From Galbitalea sp036266835 (GTDB lineage: Bacteria > Actinomycetota > Actinomycetes > Actinomycetales > Microbacteriaceae), in assembly GCA_036266835.1 (NCBI GenBank), contig DATAXD010000051.1:1-23475 (forward strand): DNA of 23,475 nucleotides, written 5' to 3'. Both the position numbers and the translations under genes were made by a program. Below the pieces are notes generated by a model that had not been told where the DNA came from, ran no database searches, and worked only from the letters and a program-made list of their open reading frames with translations. Positions 15,969 to 23,475 of this stretch are shown piece by piece. Positions within the stretch are counted from its first letter, which is position 1, and each line of letters begins with the position of its first letter.

Positions 15969-17468
15969 CTAGGCTTCCTTGGTCAGCCAGATCAGCGGAA
16001 TGTCGATCGTCACCTCGGTGCCACTGCCAACGAGCGTGTGCCAGTCGATCGTGCCGCCCAGCTCCCCCTGAATCAGCGTGCGCACGATCTGCGTGCCGAG
16101 CCCCGCGCCGACCTGGCCCTCGGGTAGCCCGACGCCGTCATCCCGCACGCGCACGCGCAGTTCTTTTTCGTTGCGTTTCGCCGTGATCTCGACCTCGCCG
16201 TCGCGGCCAGCAAGACCATGCTCGACGGCGTTGGTGACCAGCTCGGTGAGCGCCAGCGCGAGCGGAGTCGCGTATTCGCTCGGGAGGATGCCGAAGCTCC
16301 CCGTGAATTTCGGATGCACCGTTGTGTTGTGACTCGAGGCGACCTCGGCCACCAACAGCAGCACCCGGTCGAACACCGCGTCGAAGTCGACGTTCTGGCT
16401 AAGGCCCTCGCTGAGCGTGTCGTGCACGACCGCGATCGCGGCGACCCGGCGCATTGCCTGCGCCAGCGCATCCTTCGCGACATCATCGTGGGCACGCCGG
16501 GCCTGGATCCGCAGCAGCGAGGCGACCGTCTGCAGGTTGTTCTTCACGCGGTGATGTATCTCGCGGATCGTCGCGTCCTTCGTGATGAGCTCGCGCTCCT
16601 GATGACGCACCTCCGTGACATCCCGACAGAGCACGATCGCGCCGATGCGCTCGCTGCGATTACGGATCGGGATTGCGCGCAGCGACACCGTCACACCGCG
16701 GGCCTCGATGTCCGTCCGCCACGGCGCCCGTCCGGTGACCACGAGCGGCAACGATTCGTCGACAGAGTCATCGCGCTCGCCCAGAACACCGGTCGTCACC
16801 TCGGCGAGCGACTCGCCTTCGAGCTCGCCGTCGAAGCCGATGCGGTTGAAAGCGGACAGTGCGTTCGGGCTCGCGAATGTGACAATCCCGTCGATATCGA
16901 GACGGATGAGACCGTCGGATGCCCGGGGGGCGCCCCGTCTTGGTGCCGTCGGAGCGCCCAGGTCGGGGAAATCGCCCGATGCGATCATCGCGAACAGGTC
17001 ATCCGCGCATTCGTTGAACGTGAGTTCCTGACGGCCCGGCGTCCGCGCCTCACTGAGGTTCGAGTGCCGCGTGATGACGCCGATCGGTAAGTCGGTCGTC
17101 TGTTTTCCTGTCGGCGCGATGCGGCGCATCACGGGCACCGCGCGCACCCGCGTTGGCGTCTCCTCGTACCAGGTCGGCGTCGTCGAGTCGACGATTTTCA
17201 TCGTCTCGAAGGCGGTGGCGACCTGTTGGGCCCATTCCGGCTTGATGCGCTGGCCGACGAAGTCGCGATAGAACAGCGTCGCCGCGCTGGATGGACGCGC
17301 GTGCGCCACGGCGACGAAACTGTCATCGGCCGTCGGCACCCAGAGCACGATGTCGGCGAACGCAAGGTCGGCGAGCAGCTGCCAGTCGCCTACGAGCACG
17401 TGCAGCCACTCGACATCCGCCTCATCGGAGCGGCCCTGGGCGACCACGAGTTCGGAGAGCGTCGACAC
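15969..17468 (-). CDS. pdtaS: Two-component sensor histidine kinase PdtaS
   Basis: 499 residues (the M. tuberculosis protein Rv3220c is 501). Order of domains: N-terminal GAF-like sensor (about 1-165), PAS (about 183-290), HisKA_2 dimer/phosphoacceptor helix with EIHHRVKNNLQTVASLLR at 303-320 (phosphorylated His 305 or 306), and HATPase_c with N-box ELVTNAVEHG, G1 RDDGVGLP and G2 GLGTQIVRTL. There are no transmembrane segments, so it is cytosolic. The known partner is PdtaR, an ANTAR-domain RNA-binding response regulator; no such gene is in this window. GTG start at 17468 without Shine-Dalgarno; TAGCCT lies 6 nt upstream. Location beside whiB1 is as in mycobacteria. Confidence 0.94.
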   Translation of the reverse strand: MSTLSELVVAQGRSDEADVEWLHVLVGDWQLLADLAFADIVLWVPTADDSFVAVAHARPSSAATLFYRDFVGQRIKPEWAQQVATAFETMKIVDSTTPTWYEETPTRVRAVPVMRRIAPTGKQTTDLPIGVITRHSNLSEARTPGRQELTFNECADDLFAMIASGDFPDLGAPTAPRRGAPRASDGLIRLDIDGIVTFASPNALSAFNRIGFDGELEGESLAEVTTGVLGERDDSVDESLPLVVTGRAPWRTDIEARGVTVSLRAIPIRNRSERIGAIVLCRDVTEVRHQERELITKDATIREIHHRVKNNLQTVASLLRIQARRAHDDVAKDALAQAMRRVAAIAVVHDTLSEGLSQNVDFDAVFDRVLLLVAEVASSHNTTVHPKFTGSFGILPSEYATPLALALTELVTNAVEHGLAGRDGEVEITAKRNEKELRVRVRDDGVGLPEGQVGAGLGTQIVRTLIQGELGGTIDWHTLVGSGTEVTIDIPLIWLTKEA

Positions 17469-17474
17469 CGCTCA

Positions 17475-17480
17475 AGGCTA
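17475..17480 (-). promoter_or_regulatory. -10-like hexamer for leaderless pdtaS
   Basis: TAGCCT on the minus strand, then 6 nt (TGAGCG), then the GTG start. Same geometry as at ilvD and the 20533 gene. Confidence 0.4.
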
Positions 17481-17526
17481 GCCGGTCGGGTCGACGACGC
17501 TCAGCGCACGGCGCCGGGCGACCAGC

Positions 17527-18756
17527 TCAGCGAACGGCTCTCAGGGCTCGCGTCTTCCTGCCTGCAGGTGGCAGTAGTCGCGATCGCACCAGATCGCGGA
17601 TGGCGACCCGAACTGGCGAGCGCGGCGCGGCATCGGCCAGCGTGCGTCCGCTTAGGATGGCGGCGTCCAGTGCCGCGGAGTCGAACGGAATCATCGCCGC
17701 CGACTCGATCCCGCCGAAGCGCGACAGCGTCTGACTCACCTGCCCTAGCGGGTTGAGCCCGATCGCGCTCGCACGAACCTTGTTCATCACGACGATGACA
17801 CGTCCCTCTGCAACGGTTTCGACCAGATCGACGTGGGCGCGCAGGAATCGCGACAGCCCGACCGGATCCGCGGACCCCACCGCGATCACGCGATCCGCTT
17901 CGCGCAGCGCAGTAATACTCGCCGCGTTTCGCCGCGGTGCAAACAAGTCGCTCGAGATTTCCTCGTCGTGTTCGAGGTTGAATCCGGTGTCGATCACGGT
18001 GAAGTCGACCCACGAACGGCACTCCTGAATGCTGGTCGCGACTCTCGGCGCGGAGAGTTCGGGCCAGCGGCTCGGACGACCGATTCCCGTCAGTATCCAG
18101 AAGGCGGAACGGCCCGATCCGTAGCGCTGGCCGATCCGCTCCAGCTCGCTGCGGTTCAGGCTGTCTGCGCCGGCCAGTCGACAAGCGGCGGCGAATCCGG
18201 GGGCTTCATCCAGCATTCCGAGGGCGGGCGCCACGGAACCGCTGTAGGTATCGACATCGGCGAGCGCTACCGAACGGCCCGCGTCTGCCAGCTCGGCCGC
18301 GACATTGATCGCGACGGTGGTTCGACCCGGCGCCCCCGCGGGACCCCATACGGCAATCACGGTGCCGGCTCCCTTTGGCTCGGGATTTATGCTCTCGCCT
18401 GCCACGATCGCGGGACGCGCGGTGATCAGCGAAAGCTCTTTCTCGATCGCGGACCACGGAGCCGACAGCGCGGCCGACTCCAGCAGCCCAAGCGCACTCG
18501 CGTGCCTGCGCTCAACCTCGCCGCCGATGAGCGGGAGAACTCGAACGCCAGCCTCGTCGCACACCGAGATGAGGCTGCCGGTGAGATGTCGCTCGGATGC
18601 CGCGACCACCGCGACATCGGGTTTCGCCGTTTCGATGCGGGATGCGAGTTCATGCGCCGTCGAGCAGCGAGCGACGACTTCATGGCCGTGGCGGAGCGCT
18701 TCGGCAGCGAGCCGCTCCTCCGCTTCGAACGGCAGCGCGAACGCGATGCGCGCCAC
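17527..18756 (-). CDS. CpaE-like P-loop ATPase (MinD/ParA family)
   Basis: 409 residues from GTG 18756, one nucleotide after the SAF gene's stop, so translation is coupled; the frame stays open far upstream but that part is shadow. Residues 1-115 resemble the degenerate receiver domain of CpaE. The ATPase part has a deviant Walker A GPAGAPGRTT at 138-147, in which the conserved Lys before TT is Arg, a Walker A' LADVDTYSGS at 165-174, and a Walker B FTVIDTGF. CpaE/TadZ proteins position Tad/Flp pilus machinery, but no CpaF ATPase, TadB/C or pilin gene is visible here. It may localise another envelope complex. The Arg could lower or alter ATP hydrolysis. Confidence 0.85.
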   Translation of the reverse strand: MARIAFALPFEAEERLAAEALRHGHEVVARCSTAHELASRIETAKPDVAVVAASERHLTGSLISVCDEAGVRVLPLIGGEVERRHASALGLLESAALSAPWSAIEKELSLITARPAIVAGESINPEPKGAGTVIAVWGPAGAPGRTTVAINVAAELADAGRSVALADVDTYSGSVAPALGMLDEAPGFAAACRLAGADSLNRSELERIGQRYGSGRSAFWILTGIGRPSRWPELSAPRVATSIQECRSWVDFTVIDTGFNLEHDEEISSDLFAPRRNAASITALREADRVIAVGSADPVGLSRFLRAHVDLVETVAEGRVIVVMNKVRASAIGLNPLGQVSQTLSRFGGIESAAMIPFDSAALDAAILSGRTLADAAPRSPVRVAIRDLVRSRLLPPAGRKTRALRAVR

Positions 18757-18757
18757 C

Positions 18758-19504
18758 CTATTGACCGAGCGGAACGTCGACCGGCACGACGCTGAGGATC
18801 GCCCCGTTCGCGACGGCATCGAGTACGGCCGCAACATCCGCCTTGGGGAGCAGGAGTTCCACCGATGAGCCGGTCGACGCGACCAACTGCTTCTCGTCGA
18901 CGATCCGCACGACGATCGCCGATGAAACGATGACGTAAGGAGGCGCAAACGCTCCTGCACCGCCATCCGCGGGCGCGGAACCCGAGTCGCTCGAGCCCGC
19001 GCCATCCGAGTTGTCGCCGCTGCCATCATCCGCCTGGTCGGATGCGGGCACCGCCGCCCACAGGTCGACCCGCGAGCCGGGCGCGACCGAGCCAGGAAGA
19101 GCACTGGGTGTCGCAACGACGATGGACGTGAGGTTCGCGCCCGCCTCGCTGCCGATTGCCGAGTGCGGGATCAACTCGCCCGCCGCCACAGTTCGCGTCA
19201 CGATCACGCCGGCGGAGGGTACCTCCGACCCGCGCAGGTAGAGCTGGGCCGTGCGACCCACTCGGATGCTCGTCGGCACCAGATCGGAGACATGCACCCG
19301 TTCGCCCGGGCTCAGCGGCGAGCGCGCCGCGAGTACGTCGACGGATGCATTCACCGCGCCCACGAGGCCGACGACTCCGAGCACGGAAATGACGACCAGA
19401 ATTAGACCGATAGCGAAGCGTGGGTCGAACCAAACGCGGCGACGCGCCCGCGGCGTACCGCCATTCGTTGCGCTCTCTGCCGGTGCTTGTCTTGTCGCCA
19501 CCAT
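18758..19504 (-). CDS. SAF-domain membrane protein, CpaB/RcpC-like
   Basis: 248 residues. Basic N-terminus (ARRRVWFDPR), one membrane helix at about 32-54, then a periplasm-side (outside) SAF domain at about 55-120 (ARSPLSPGERVHVSDLV... TVAAGELIPHSAIG), a second domain with SIVVATPSALPGSVAPGSRVDLWA, a low-complexity Asp/Ser/Gly linker (about 155-180) and a C-terminal domain. SAF proteins of this type (CpaB/RcpC) assist pilus or secretin assembly. The ATG at 19504 follows GGGGGAA. Coupled downstream to the CpaE-like ATPase. Orphan context, with no pilus genes, is notable. Confidence 0.88.
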   Translation of the reverse strand: MVATRQAPAESATNGGTPRARRRVWFDPRFAIGLILVVISVLGVVGLVGAVNASVDVLAARSPLSPGERVHVSDLVPTSIRVGRTAQLYLRGSEVPSAGVIVTRTVAAGELIPHSAIGSEAGANLTSIVVATPSALPGSVAPGSRVDLWAAVPASDQADDGSGDNSDGAGSSDSGSAPADGGAGAFAPPYVIVSSAIVVRIVDEKQLVASTGSSVELLLPKADVAAVLDAVANGAILSVVPVDVPLGQ

Positions 19505-19565
19505 GACGGCTTCCCCCTCGGGTCATTTGGAAAACCCATGCTCACTTTCTTTGCGAATTCTCAGC

Positions 19566-19583
19566 GAAAGTTATCCACACCCC
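19566..19583. repeat. 18-bp exact repeat containing a perfect DnaA box (copy 2)
   Basis: GAAAGTTATCCACACCCC, identical to 12116-12133; the DnaA box TTATCCACA is at 19571-19579. It lies between the leftward SAF gene and the rightward HTH gene, again in a divergent promoter gap. Confidence 0.7.
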
Positions 19584-19606
19584 GGTTTTGGCTTCGGCCA
19601 CCGCCG

Positions 19607-19612
19607 CATAAT
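19607..19612 (+). promoter_or_regulatory. -10-like hexamer for leaderless HTH gene
   Basis: CATAAT, one base from the TATAAT consensus, sits 7 nt before the ATG at 19620. No Shine-Dalgarno lies between them, and the DnaA box is about 30 bp upstream, where -35 contacts would occur. Confidence 0.5.
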
Positions 19613-19619
19613 CACAAGC

Positions 19620-19916
19620 ATGAACGAGTCAGAAACCAGCACCCCACTTGGCCGATTTCTCACGATTTCCGACACCGCCGAGACTCTCAACATCTCGGTC
19701 TCGCAGGTCTATGCGCTCGTTCGATCCGGCGAACTGCCGGCCATCAAGATTGGCGCCCACGGACACTGGCGCGTCGAGAGCTCGGTTCTCGAGTCCTACA
19801 TCGAGGCAATGTACGAGGAGGCCAGACGCCTGAGCCTGTGGAACCAGTCCGATTACGCGAACCTGCCGGAGCTGTCGATCGGCTCGGGTGCTCACGCGCA
19901 CACCAGAAGCGGGTAG
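19620..19916 (+). CDS. Excisionase/BldC-type helix-turn-helix DNA-binding protein
   Basis: 98 residues. Residues about 10-65 form a MerR-like winged HTH of the HTH_17 type: FLTISDTAETLNISVSQVYALVRSGELPAIKIG, then the wing HGHWRVESSVLESYIEAMYEEA. The tail (66-98) is polar and ends in HAHTRSG. Small stand-alone proteins of this kind include phage excisionases and the developmental regulator BldC; there is no integrase or phage gene nearby, so a chromosomal regulator is more likely. The start ATG 19620 has no ribosome site but a near-consensus -10 seven bases upstream. Divergent from the SAF/CpaE-like pair, which it might regulate. Confidence 0.88.
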   Translation: MNESETSTPLGRFLTISDTAETLNISVSQVYALVRSGELPAIKIGAHGHWRVESSVLESYIEAMYEEARRLSLWNQSDYANLPELSIGSGAHAHTRSG

Positions 19917-19933
19917 AGCTGGCCACCGCGGGT

Positions 19934-20533
19934 TCAGAGCCGCACGAGTACCAGCTCGCTGAGGCGAACGATCCGAAATTCGCTGATCGCCGACTCGCGT
20001 CGCGCCTGGCCGGGTTCATGAACAGCAAGGTCGAGATGGTCGCGACCGACTCGGTCGATCGTGCCGTGCATCCGTGATGACCGAAGTCGAAGCTCTACAG
20101 TGGCCCGCCGCCGGCACAGATCGCGCAGCACGAATGGCAGCCCGAGTCGCGCCGACAGTGCCCCGGATGATTCCTCCACGACCGACCCGAGACTGAGGTC
20201 TATCTGCTGCCGTGCCAGCACTACACCCTCGATCGCATCCAGCGGGACGATGCATTGAGGCCGCCGTCCCGACTCCTCGATGAGCTCACCGGAGAGCCAG
20301 TCGCGGCCGAAGGTTCCGGGCTCGACGGTAACGCGTTCGCCGCCGCACAGCACGAGGCGCATCATCCGACCTTCGGGCCGCTCTGACGCGTGGTGAAGTG
20401 CTCGCAATCGATCGCGGATACCCAGGCGGGCGAGCCGCAAGCGCTCCTCTTCGGCCTGCAGATCGATGTCTTCGGCGGATAGCTCCTGTTCGAGCTGGCT
20501 TTCCAGATCGTCGAACAAGTTGTCCCAGCGCAT
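19934..20533 (-). CDS. Conserved-looking protein of unknown function
   Basis: 199 residues. The first 50 are charged and probably helical, with a coiled-coil look (FDDLESQLEQELSAEDIDLQAEEERLRLARLGIRDRL). The rest looks beta-rich, with Gly-turns and alternating hydrophobics (GERVTVEPGTFGRDWLSGEL, QCIVPLDAIEGVVL, LRSSRMHGTIDRVGRDHLDLAV, then FRIVRLSELVLVRL), which may form small SH3- or Sm-like barrels. No catalytic motif or membrane span. The 3' end faces the HTH gene across 17 bp. The start ATG 20533 has no ribosome site; TAGCGT lies 6 nt upstream. Neighbourhood near secA suggests a core actinobacterial gene. Confidence 0.8.
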   Translation of the reverse strand: MRWDNLFDDLESQLEQELSAEDIDLQAEEERLRLARLGIRDRLRALHHASERPEGRMMRLVLCGGERVTVEPGTFGRDWLSGELIEESGRRPQCIVPLDAIEGVVLARQQIDLSLGSVVEESSGALSARLGLPFVLRDLCRRRATVELRLRSSRMHGTIDRVGRDHLDLAVHEPGQARRESAISEFRIVRLSELVLVRL

Positions 20534-20539
20534 GGCGCG

Positions 20540-20545
20540 ACGCTA
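20540..20545 (-). promoter_or_regulatory. -10-like hexamer for leaderless 20533 gene
   Basis: TAGCGT on the minus strand, 6 nt (CGCGCC), then ATG. No purine-rich ribosome site in the interval. Confidence 0.4.
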
Positions 20546-20572
20546 GTTCGGCAGACGCGAATGTTACGAATT

Positions 20573-20617
20573 TTGTCCACAGCCCCACAGGTGGGGCGTG
20601 GCCTTAAACAGATCTGT
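20573..20617. promoter_or_regulatory. Palindromes and DnaA-like box upstream of the Rv3235-family gene
   Basis: The divergent gap contains TTGTCCACA (20573-20581), the form of DnaA box favoured in GC-rich actinobacteria, the perfect dyad GCCCCAC-AG-GTGGGGC (20582-20597) and the perfect 10-bp palindrome ACAGATCTGT (20608-20617). They lie about 70-110 bp before the start at 20686 and could be operators. Confidence 0.45.
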
Positions 20618-20685
20618 CTGCTTTTATGTGAGGACTCCCCGTCCGGGGTAACCAACCGTTCGCACCAGAACCCTTGGAGTGCACC

Positions 20686-21195
20686 TTGTCGTCTGCACTA
20701 CCCGCAAGAAGTTCCGTTTCCATAACTGCCGCAGCATCCGCGAGTTCCACAAGCCCAACTGCCTTCATCCATGAGGTGGATGATCGTGGCCGGGACACGC
20801 GACCCCGCTTCGACTCGGATGACTTTTTCGGTCATCAACCGGCGTCCACGTCGTCTCTGCCCGATCCGCGACCGCTCCTGGAGAACCTGACGCGCTGTGT
20901 CGTCGAGGTTCTCGCGGGCGCACGCGATCTGGAACAGCTCGCCAGGTGGGTCAGCGATGATGTCTATCGGCACCTTCTGAAGCGAGTCGTCTTGTCGACG
21001 CGAGCCCGTCGAGCCCGCGCGCAGACGCCGTCTCGACCGACCTTCTCGATTGGCTCAACGAGCGTCTTCGAGCCACGCGACGGCGTCGTCGAAGCCGTGG
21101 TCATCGTTCGCGGACGCGCGCGCACTCGTGCGGTCGCCATCCGGCTGGAAGGCCTTGACGCGCGCTGGCGGGCCACTGCCATCAACGTCCTGTAG
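20686..21195 (+). CDS. Rv3235-family protein
   Basis: 169 residues from TTG 20686, preceded by GGAG at 6 nt; an earlier in-frame TTG at 20674 would overlap that site. The first 60 residues are low complexity (Ser/Ala/Pro) and likely disordered. From about residue 62 the conserved part reads PLLENLTRCVVEVLAGARDLEQLARWVSDDVYRHLL, then a beta-rich segment with RARTRAVAIRLEGLDARWRATAINVL at the end. This matches my knowledge of the Rv3235 family, which lies near secA in actinobacteria; biochemical function is unknown. It converges on secA with an 18-bp gap. Confidence 0.85.
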   Translation: MSSALPARSSVSITAAASASSTSPTAFIHEVDDRGRDTRPRFDSDDFFGHQPASTSSLPDPRPLLENLTRCVVEVLAGARDLEQLARWVSDDVYRHLLKRVVLSTRARRARAQTPSRPTFSIGSTSVFEPRDGVVEAVVIVRGRARTRAVAIRLEGLDARWRATAINVL

Positions 21196-21213
21196 CTCGA
21201 CCAAGTTCCGCAG

Positions 21214-23475
21214 TTAGCGGCGGCCTCGTTCCTGGGCACGACGCTCTGCACGGTTGGCCGGCGGCGGGGTGTTGGGGTCGATGCGCTGACCGAACGCTCC
21301 GCGCTGCGGTTGTCCGCCCTGTGGCTGCCCCTGCTGCGGCTGGCCCTGCTGCGGCGGCTGTTGCTGCCCGCCCTGCTGGCCCTGCTGCTGCGCGATCGCA
21401 GCGGCCTCCTGAGCGGCCTGCTGCTGAGCCTTCGCGGTCGCGGCCCGTTCGACCTGGCCGCGCTGGTTGCGCACCTCGACCTCGCCCTGGTTGTCGGCGC
21501 TCGGAGCGGAGTAGCTGAGTCGCTCGGCGGGGGCACCGCTCTGGCCGAGGCCGCGAGCCTCGACCGTAGGAATCGCGGCGGTCTGGTCGCCGACGCTGAC
21601 CTCGACCTCGAGATTGAACAGGAAGCCCACAGATTCCTCGCGAATCGATCCCATCATCTGCTGGTAGAGGGCGAAGCCTTCGCGCTGGTATTCGACCAGC
21701 GGATCGCGTTGCGCCATCGCGCGCAGGCCGATGCCGTCCTTGAGGTAGTCCATCTCATAGAGGTGATCGCGCCAGCGGCGGTCGATCACCGAGAGGACGA
21801 CGCGTCGCTCCAGCTCACGCATTGCGGGCTCGCCGAGCTCCATAGTGCGGCGCTCGTACGCGAGCGTGGCATCCGAGAGCACTTCCTTCTTCAGCATCTC
21901 GTCGCTGACACGCCCTCGACTGCCCGCCTCGGTGATGACCTCATCGACAGAAATCGAGATCGGGTAAAGCGTGCGCAGCTCGGTCCACATCGCGTCGAAG
22001 TCCCAGTCGTCGCTGTGACCCTCCGCGGTCTGCGCGTCAATCACTTCGCCGACGACGTCTTCGAGGAAGTGGCCAATCCGGTCTTTCAGATCGTCGCCCT
22101 CGAGGATGTGACGGCGATCGCTGTAGATCGCCTCGCGCTGCCGGTTGAGCACGTCGTCGTACTTCAGGACGTTCTTACGGATTTCCGCGTTGCGCCCCTC
22201 GACCTGCGACTGGGCACTGCGGATGGCGCGGCTCACGACCTTCGACTCGATGGCGATGTCATCCGGAACCCCGCTTCGGCCCATGAGCGCCTCAGCCGCC
22301 CCGCTATTGAACAGGCGCATGAGGTCGTCCTGGAGCGACAGGTAGAACCTGCTTTCGCCCGGATCGCCCTGACGGCCGGATCGTCCGCGCAACTGGTTAT
22401 CGATGCGACGCGACTCGTGGCGCTCCGTGCCCAGCACGTAGAGGCCTCCGACGTCGACGACTTTCTCCGCCTCATCCGCGACGATTTTCTTGACGTGGTC
22501 GTAGACGCGGTCCCACTCGGCTTCGTACTCATCCGGGGTGTCGATCGGACTGTAGCCACGCGAGTTCATCTCGGCGACGGCGAGGAACTCGGCGTTTCCG
22601 CCGAGCATGACGTCGGTTCCGCGTCCGGCCATGTTCGTGGCGACCGTGACGGCGCCGACCCGACCGGCCTGCGCGATGATCGCCGCCTCGCGGGCGTGGT
22701 TCTTGGCGTTGAGCACTTCGTGCCGGATCCCGCGCTTGGCGAGCATCTTCGAGAGGTACTCGCTCTTCTCGACACTGGTCGTACCGACGAGTACCGGCTG
22801 ACCCGCGTGATTGCGCTCGACGATGTCTTCGACGACCTGACCGAATTTCGACTCCTCGCTCTTGTAGACGAGGTCGGGCTGGTCCTTGCGGATCATCGGC
22901 TTGTTGGTCGGGATCGCGACCACGCCCAGCTTGTAGGTGGACATGAACTCGGCGGCCTCGGTCTCGGCCGTACCCGTCATGCCAGCGAGTTTCTGGTAGA
23001 GACGGAAGTAGTTCTGCAGTGTCACGGTAGCGAGCGTCTGGTTCTCCGCCTTGACCTCGACGTGTTCCTTCGCCTCGATGGCCTGGTGGATGCCCTCGTT
23101 GTAGCGTCGCCCGACGAGGATGCGGCCGGTGTGCTCGTCGACGATGAGCACCTCACCGTTCATGACGACGTAGTCCTTGTCACGCTTGAACAGCGCAGCA
23201 GCCTTGATCGAGTTGTTGAGAAACGAGATGAGCGGAGTGTTCGCGGACTCGTAGAGGTTGTCGATGCCGAGGTAGTCCTCGACCTTCGCGATGCCCGGCT
23301 CCAGTACACCGACCGTGCGCTTCTTCTCGTCGACCTCGTAGTCGACCTCTGCGAGCAGTTTGGTGCTGAGGTTCGCGAACTCGGTGAACCAGCGGTTCGC
23401 CTCTCCGGATGCCGGGCCCGAGATGATTAGCGGTGTACGAGCTTCGTCGATCAGGATCGAGTCGACCTCATCCAC
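21214..23475 (-). CDS. secA: Preprotein translocase ATPase SecA (N-terminus outside window)
   Basis: SecA drives secretory proteins through SecYEG by ATP hydrolysis. The visible 753 residues start at VDEVDSILIDEARTPLIISG, the DEAD-type Walker B segment, so roughly the first 200 residues, with the Walker A, lie beyond the window; the apparent first GTG is an internal Val codon. Downstream: the preprotein cross-linking domain, LVGTTSVEKSE, NMAGRGTDVMLGG, and the helicase-like QLRGRSGRQGDPG segment, then the helical scaffold. The C-terminus is a Gln/Gly/Pro-rich tail (about 70 residues) ending RAERRAQERGRR; the zinc-binding motif with three Cys and a His found in many SecA proteins is absent. 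This is the housekeeping SecA1 type. Confidence 0.97.
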   Translation of the reverse strand: MDEVDSILIDEARTPLIISGPASGEANRWFTEFANLSTKLLAEVDYEVDEKKRTVGVLEPGIAKVEDYLGIDNLYESANTPLISFLNNSIKAAALFKRDKDYVVMNGEVLIVDEHTGRILVGRRYNEGIHQAIEAKEHVEVKAENQTLATVTLQNYFRLYQKLAGMTGTAETEAAEFMSTYKLGVVAIPTNKPMIRKDQPDLVYKSEESKFGQVVEDIVERNHAGQPVLVGTTSVEKSEYLSKMLAKRGIRHEVLNAKNHAREAAIIAQAGRVGAVTVATNMAGRGTDVMLGGNAEFLAVAEMNSRGYSPIDTPDEYEAEWDRVYDHVKKIVADEAEKVVDVGGLYVLGTERHESRRIDNQLRGRSGRQGDPGESRFYLSLQDDLMRLFNSGAAEALMGRSGVPDDIAIESKVVSRAIRSAQSQVEGRNAEIRKNVLKYDDVLNRQREAIYSDRRHILEGDDLKDRIGHFLEDVVGEVIDAQTAEGHSDDWDFDAMWTELRTLYPISISVDEVITEAGSRGRVSDEMLKKEVLSDATLAYERRTMELGEPAMRELERRVVLSVIDRRWRDHLYEMDYLKDGIGLRAMAQRDPLVEYQREGFALYQQMMGSIREESVGFLFNLEVEVSVGDQTAAIPTVEARGLGQSGAPAERLSYSAPSADNQGEVEVRNQRGQVERAATAKAQQQAAQEAAAIAQQQGQQGGQQQPPQQGQPQQGQPQGGQPQRGAFGQRIDPNTPPPANRAERRAQERGRR

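Noticed and set aside
19620..19916. Phage excisionase and an integrated element
   Set aside because: No integrase, attachment repeats or phage genes lie nearby, and the tRNA-Lys gene is 5.6 kb away with no duplicated 3' end seen.
21310..23430. A 706-codon open frame on the plus strand
   Set aside because: It is the antisense of secA in a GC-rich genome; its translation is rich in Leu/Arg/Val/Asp repeats without domains, while the minus strand is unmistakable SecA.

Overview
The window is about 23.5 kb of GC-rich chromosomal DNA from an actinobacterium. WhiB, an OtsA/OtsB pair, a PdtaS-type histidine kinase next to WhiB, and an Rv3235-family gene next to secA all fit. The family Microbacteriaceae is my best guess, an inference from gene order and codon style rather than from a search. 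Nothing looks like a prophage, insertion sequence, integron or CRISPR array. Most genes are housekeeping or metabolic, packed with short spacers, and the unusual material lies in the gaps and at gene ends.

Layout. 1-1567 (-): ilvD, 3' end beyond the window, then a 47-residue membrane peptide (-) and a divergent lysR gene (+). 2829-2853: a perfect hairpin between convergent lysR and otsB. 2877-6402 (-): an ArsB/SLC13-type permease followed by otsA and otsB (trehalose synthesis). 6632-7150 (+): two coupled small membrane proteins. 7160-8681 (-): a PuuD-like gamma-glutamyl-GABA hydrolase and a FadR-type GntR regulator behind a good -35/-10 promoter. 8867-12035 (-): a compact operon of a Trp-rich exported protein, an ABC ATPase, an ABC-2 permease and a short-chain dehydrogenase. 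12261-13978 (+): tryptophan 2,3-dioxygenase joined by a 1-nt overlap to an amidohydrolase whose last codons run into the antisense of tRNA-Lys(CTT) (-). 14086-14559 (+): a Bcp peroxiredoxin. 14565-14708: an intricate inverted-repeat element. 14709-15128 (-): a four-helix membrane protein. 15311-15958 (+): WhiB and a VOC-fold protein. 15969-17468 (-): PdtaS. 17527-19504 (-): a SAF/CpaB-like protein with a CpaE-like P-loop ATPase. 19620-19916 (+): an excisionase-type HTH protein. 19934-20533 (-): a conserved-looking unknown. 20686-21195 (+): an Rv3235-family protein. 21214-23475 (-): secA, missing its N-terminal part.

How the genes work together. Coherent units are otsA-otsB (glucose to trehalose via trehalose-6-phosphate), puuD-gntR (gamma-glutamyl-GABA turnover with its probable regulator), dioxygenase-amidohydrolase (first steps of tryptophan catabolism, with the amidohydrolase in the place where a formamidase is needed), exported protein-ABC-SDR (possible secretion/resistance operon), whiB with pdtaS (an order also found in Mycobacterium tuberculosis), and an orphan SAF/CpaE pair without other pilus genes.

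The most interesting non-gene signals are the 14565-14708 element, in which one strand can pair with two alternative partners; an 18-bp exact repeat containing a perfect DnaA box in two divergent promoter regions; several starts with no Shine-Dalgarno but a -10-like hexamer 6-8 nt upstream (leaderless mRNA candidates); and marked excess of the hexamer GGATGC/GCATCC.
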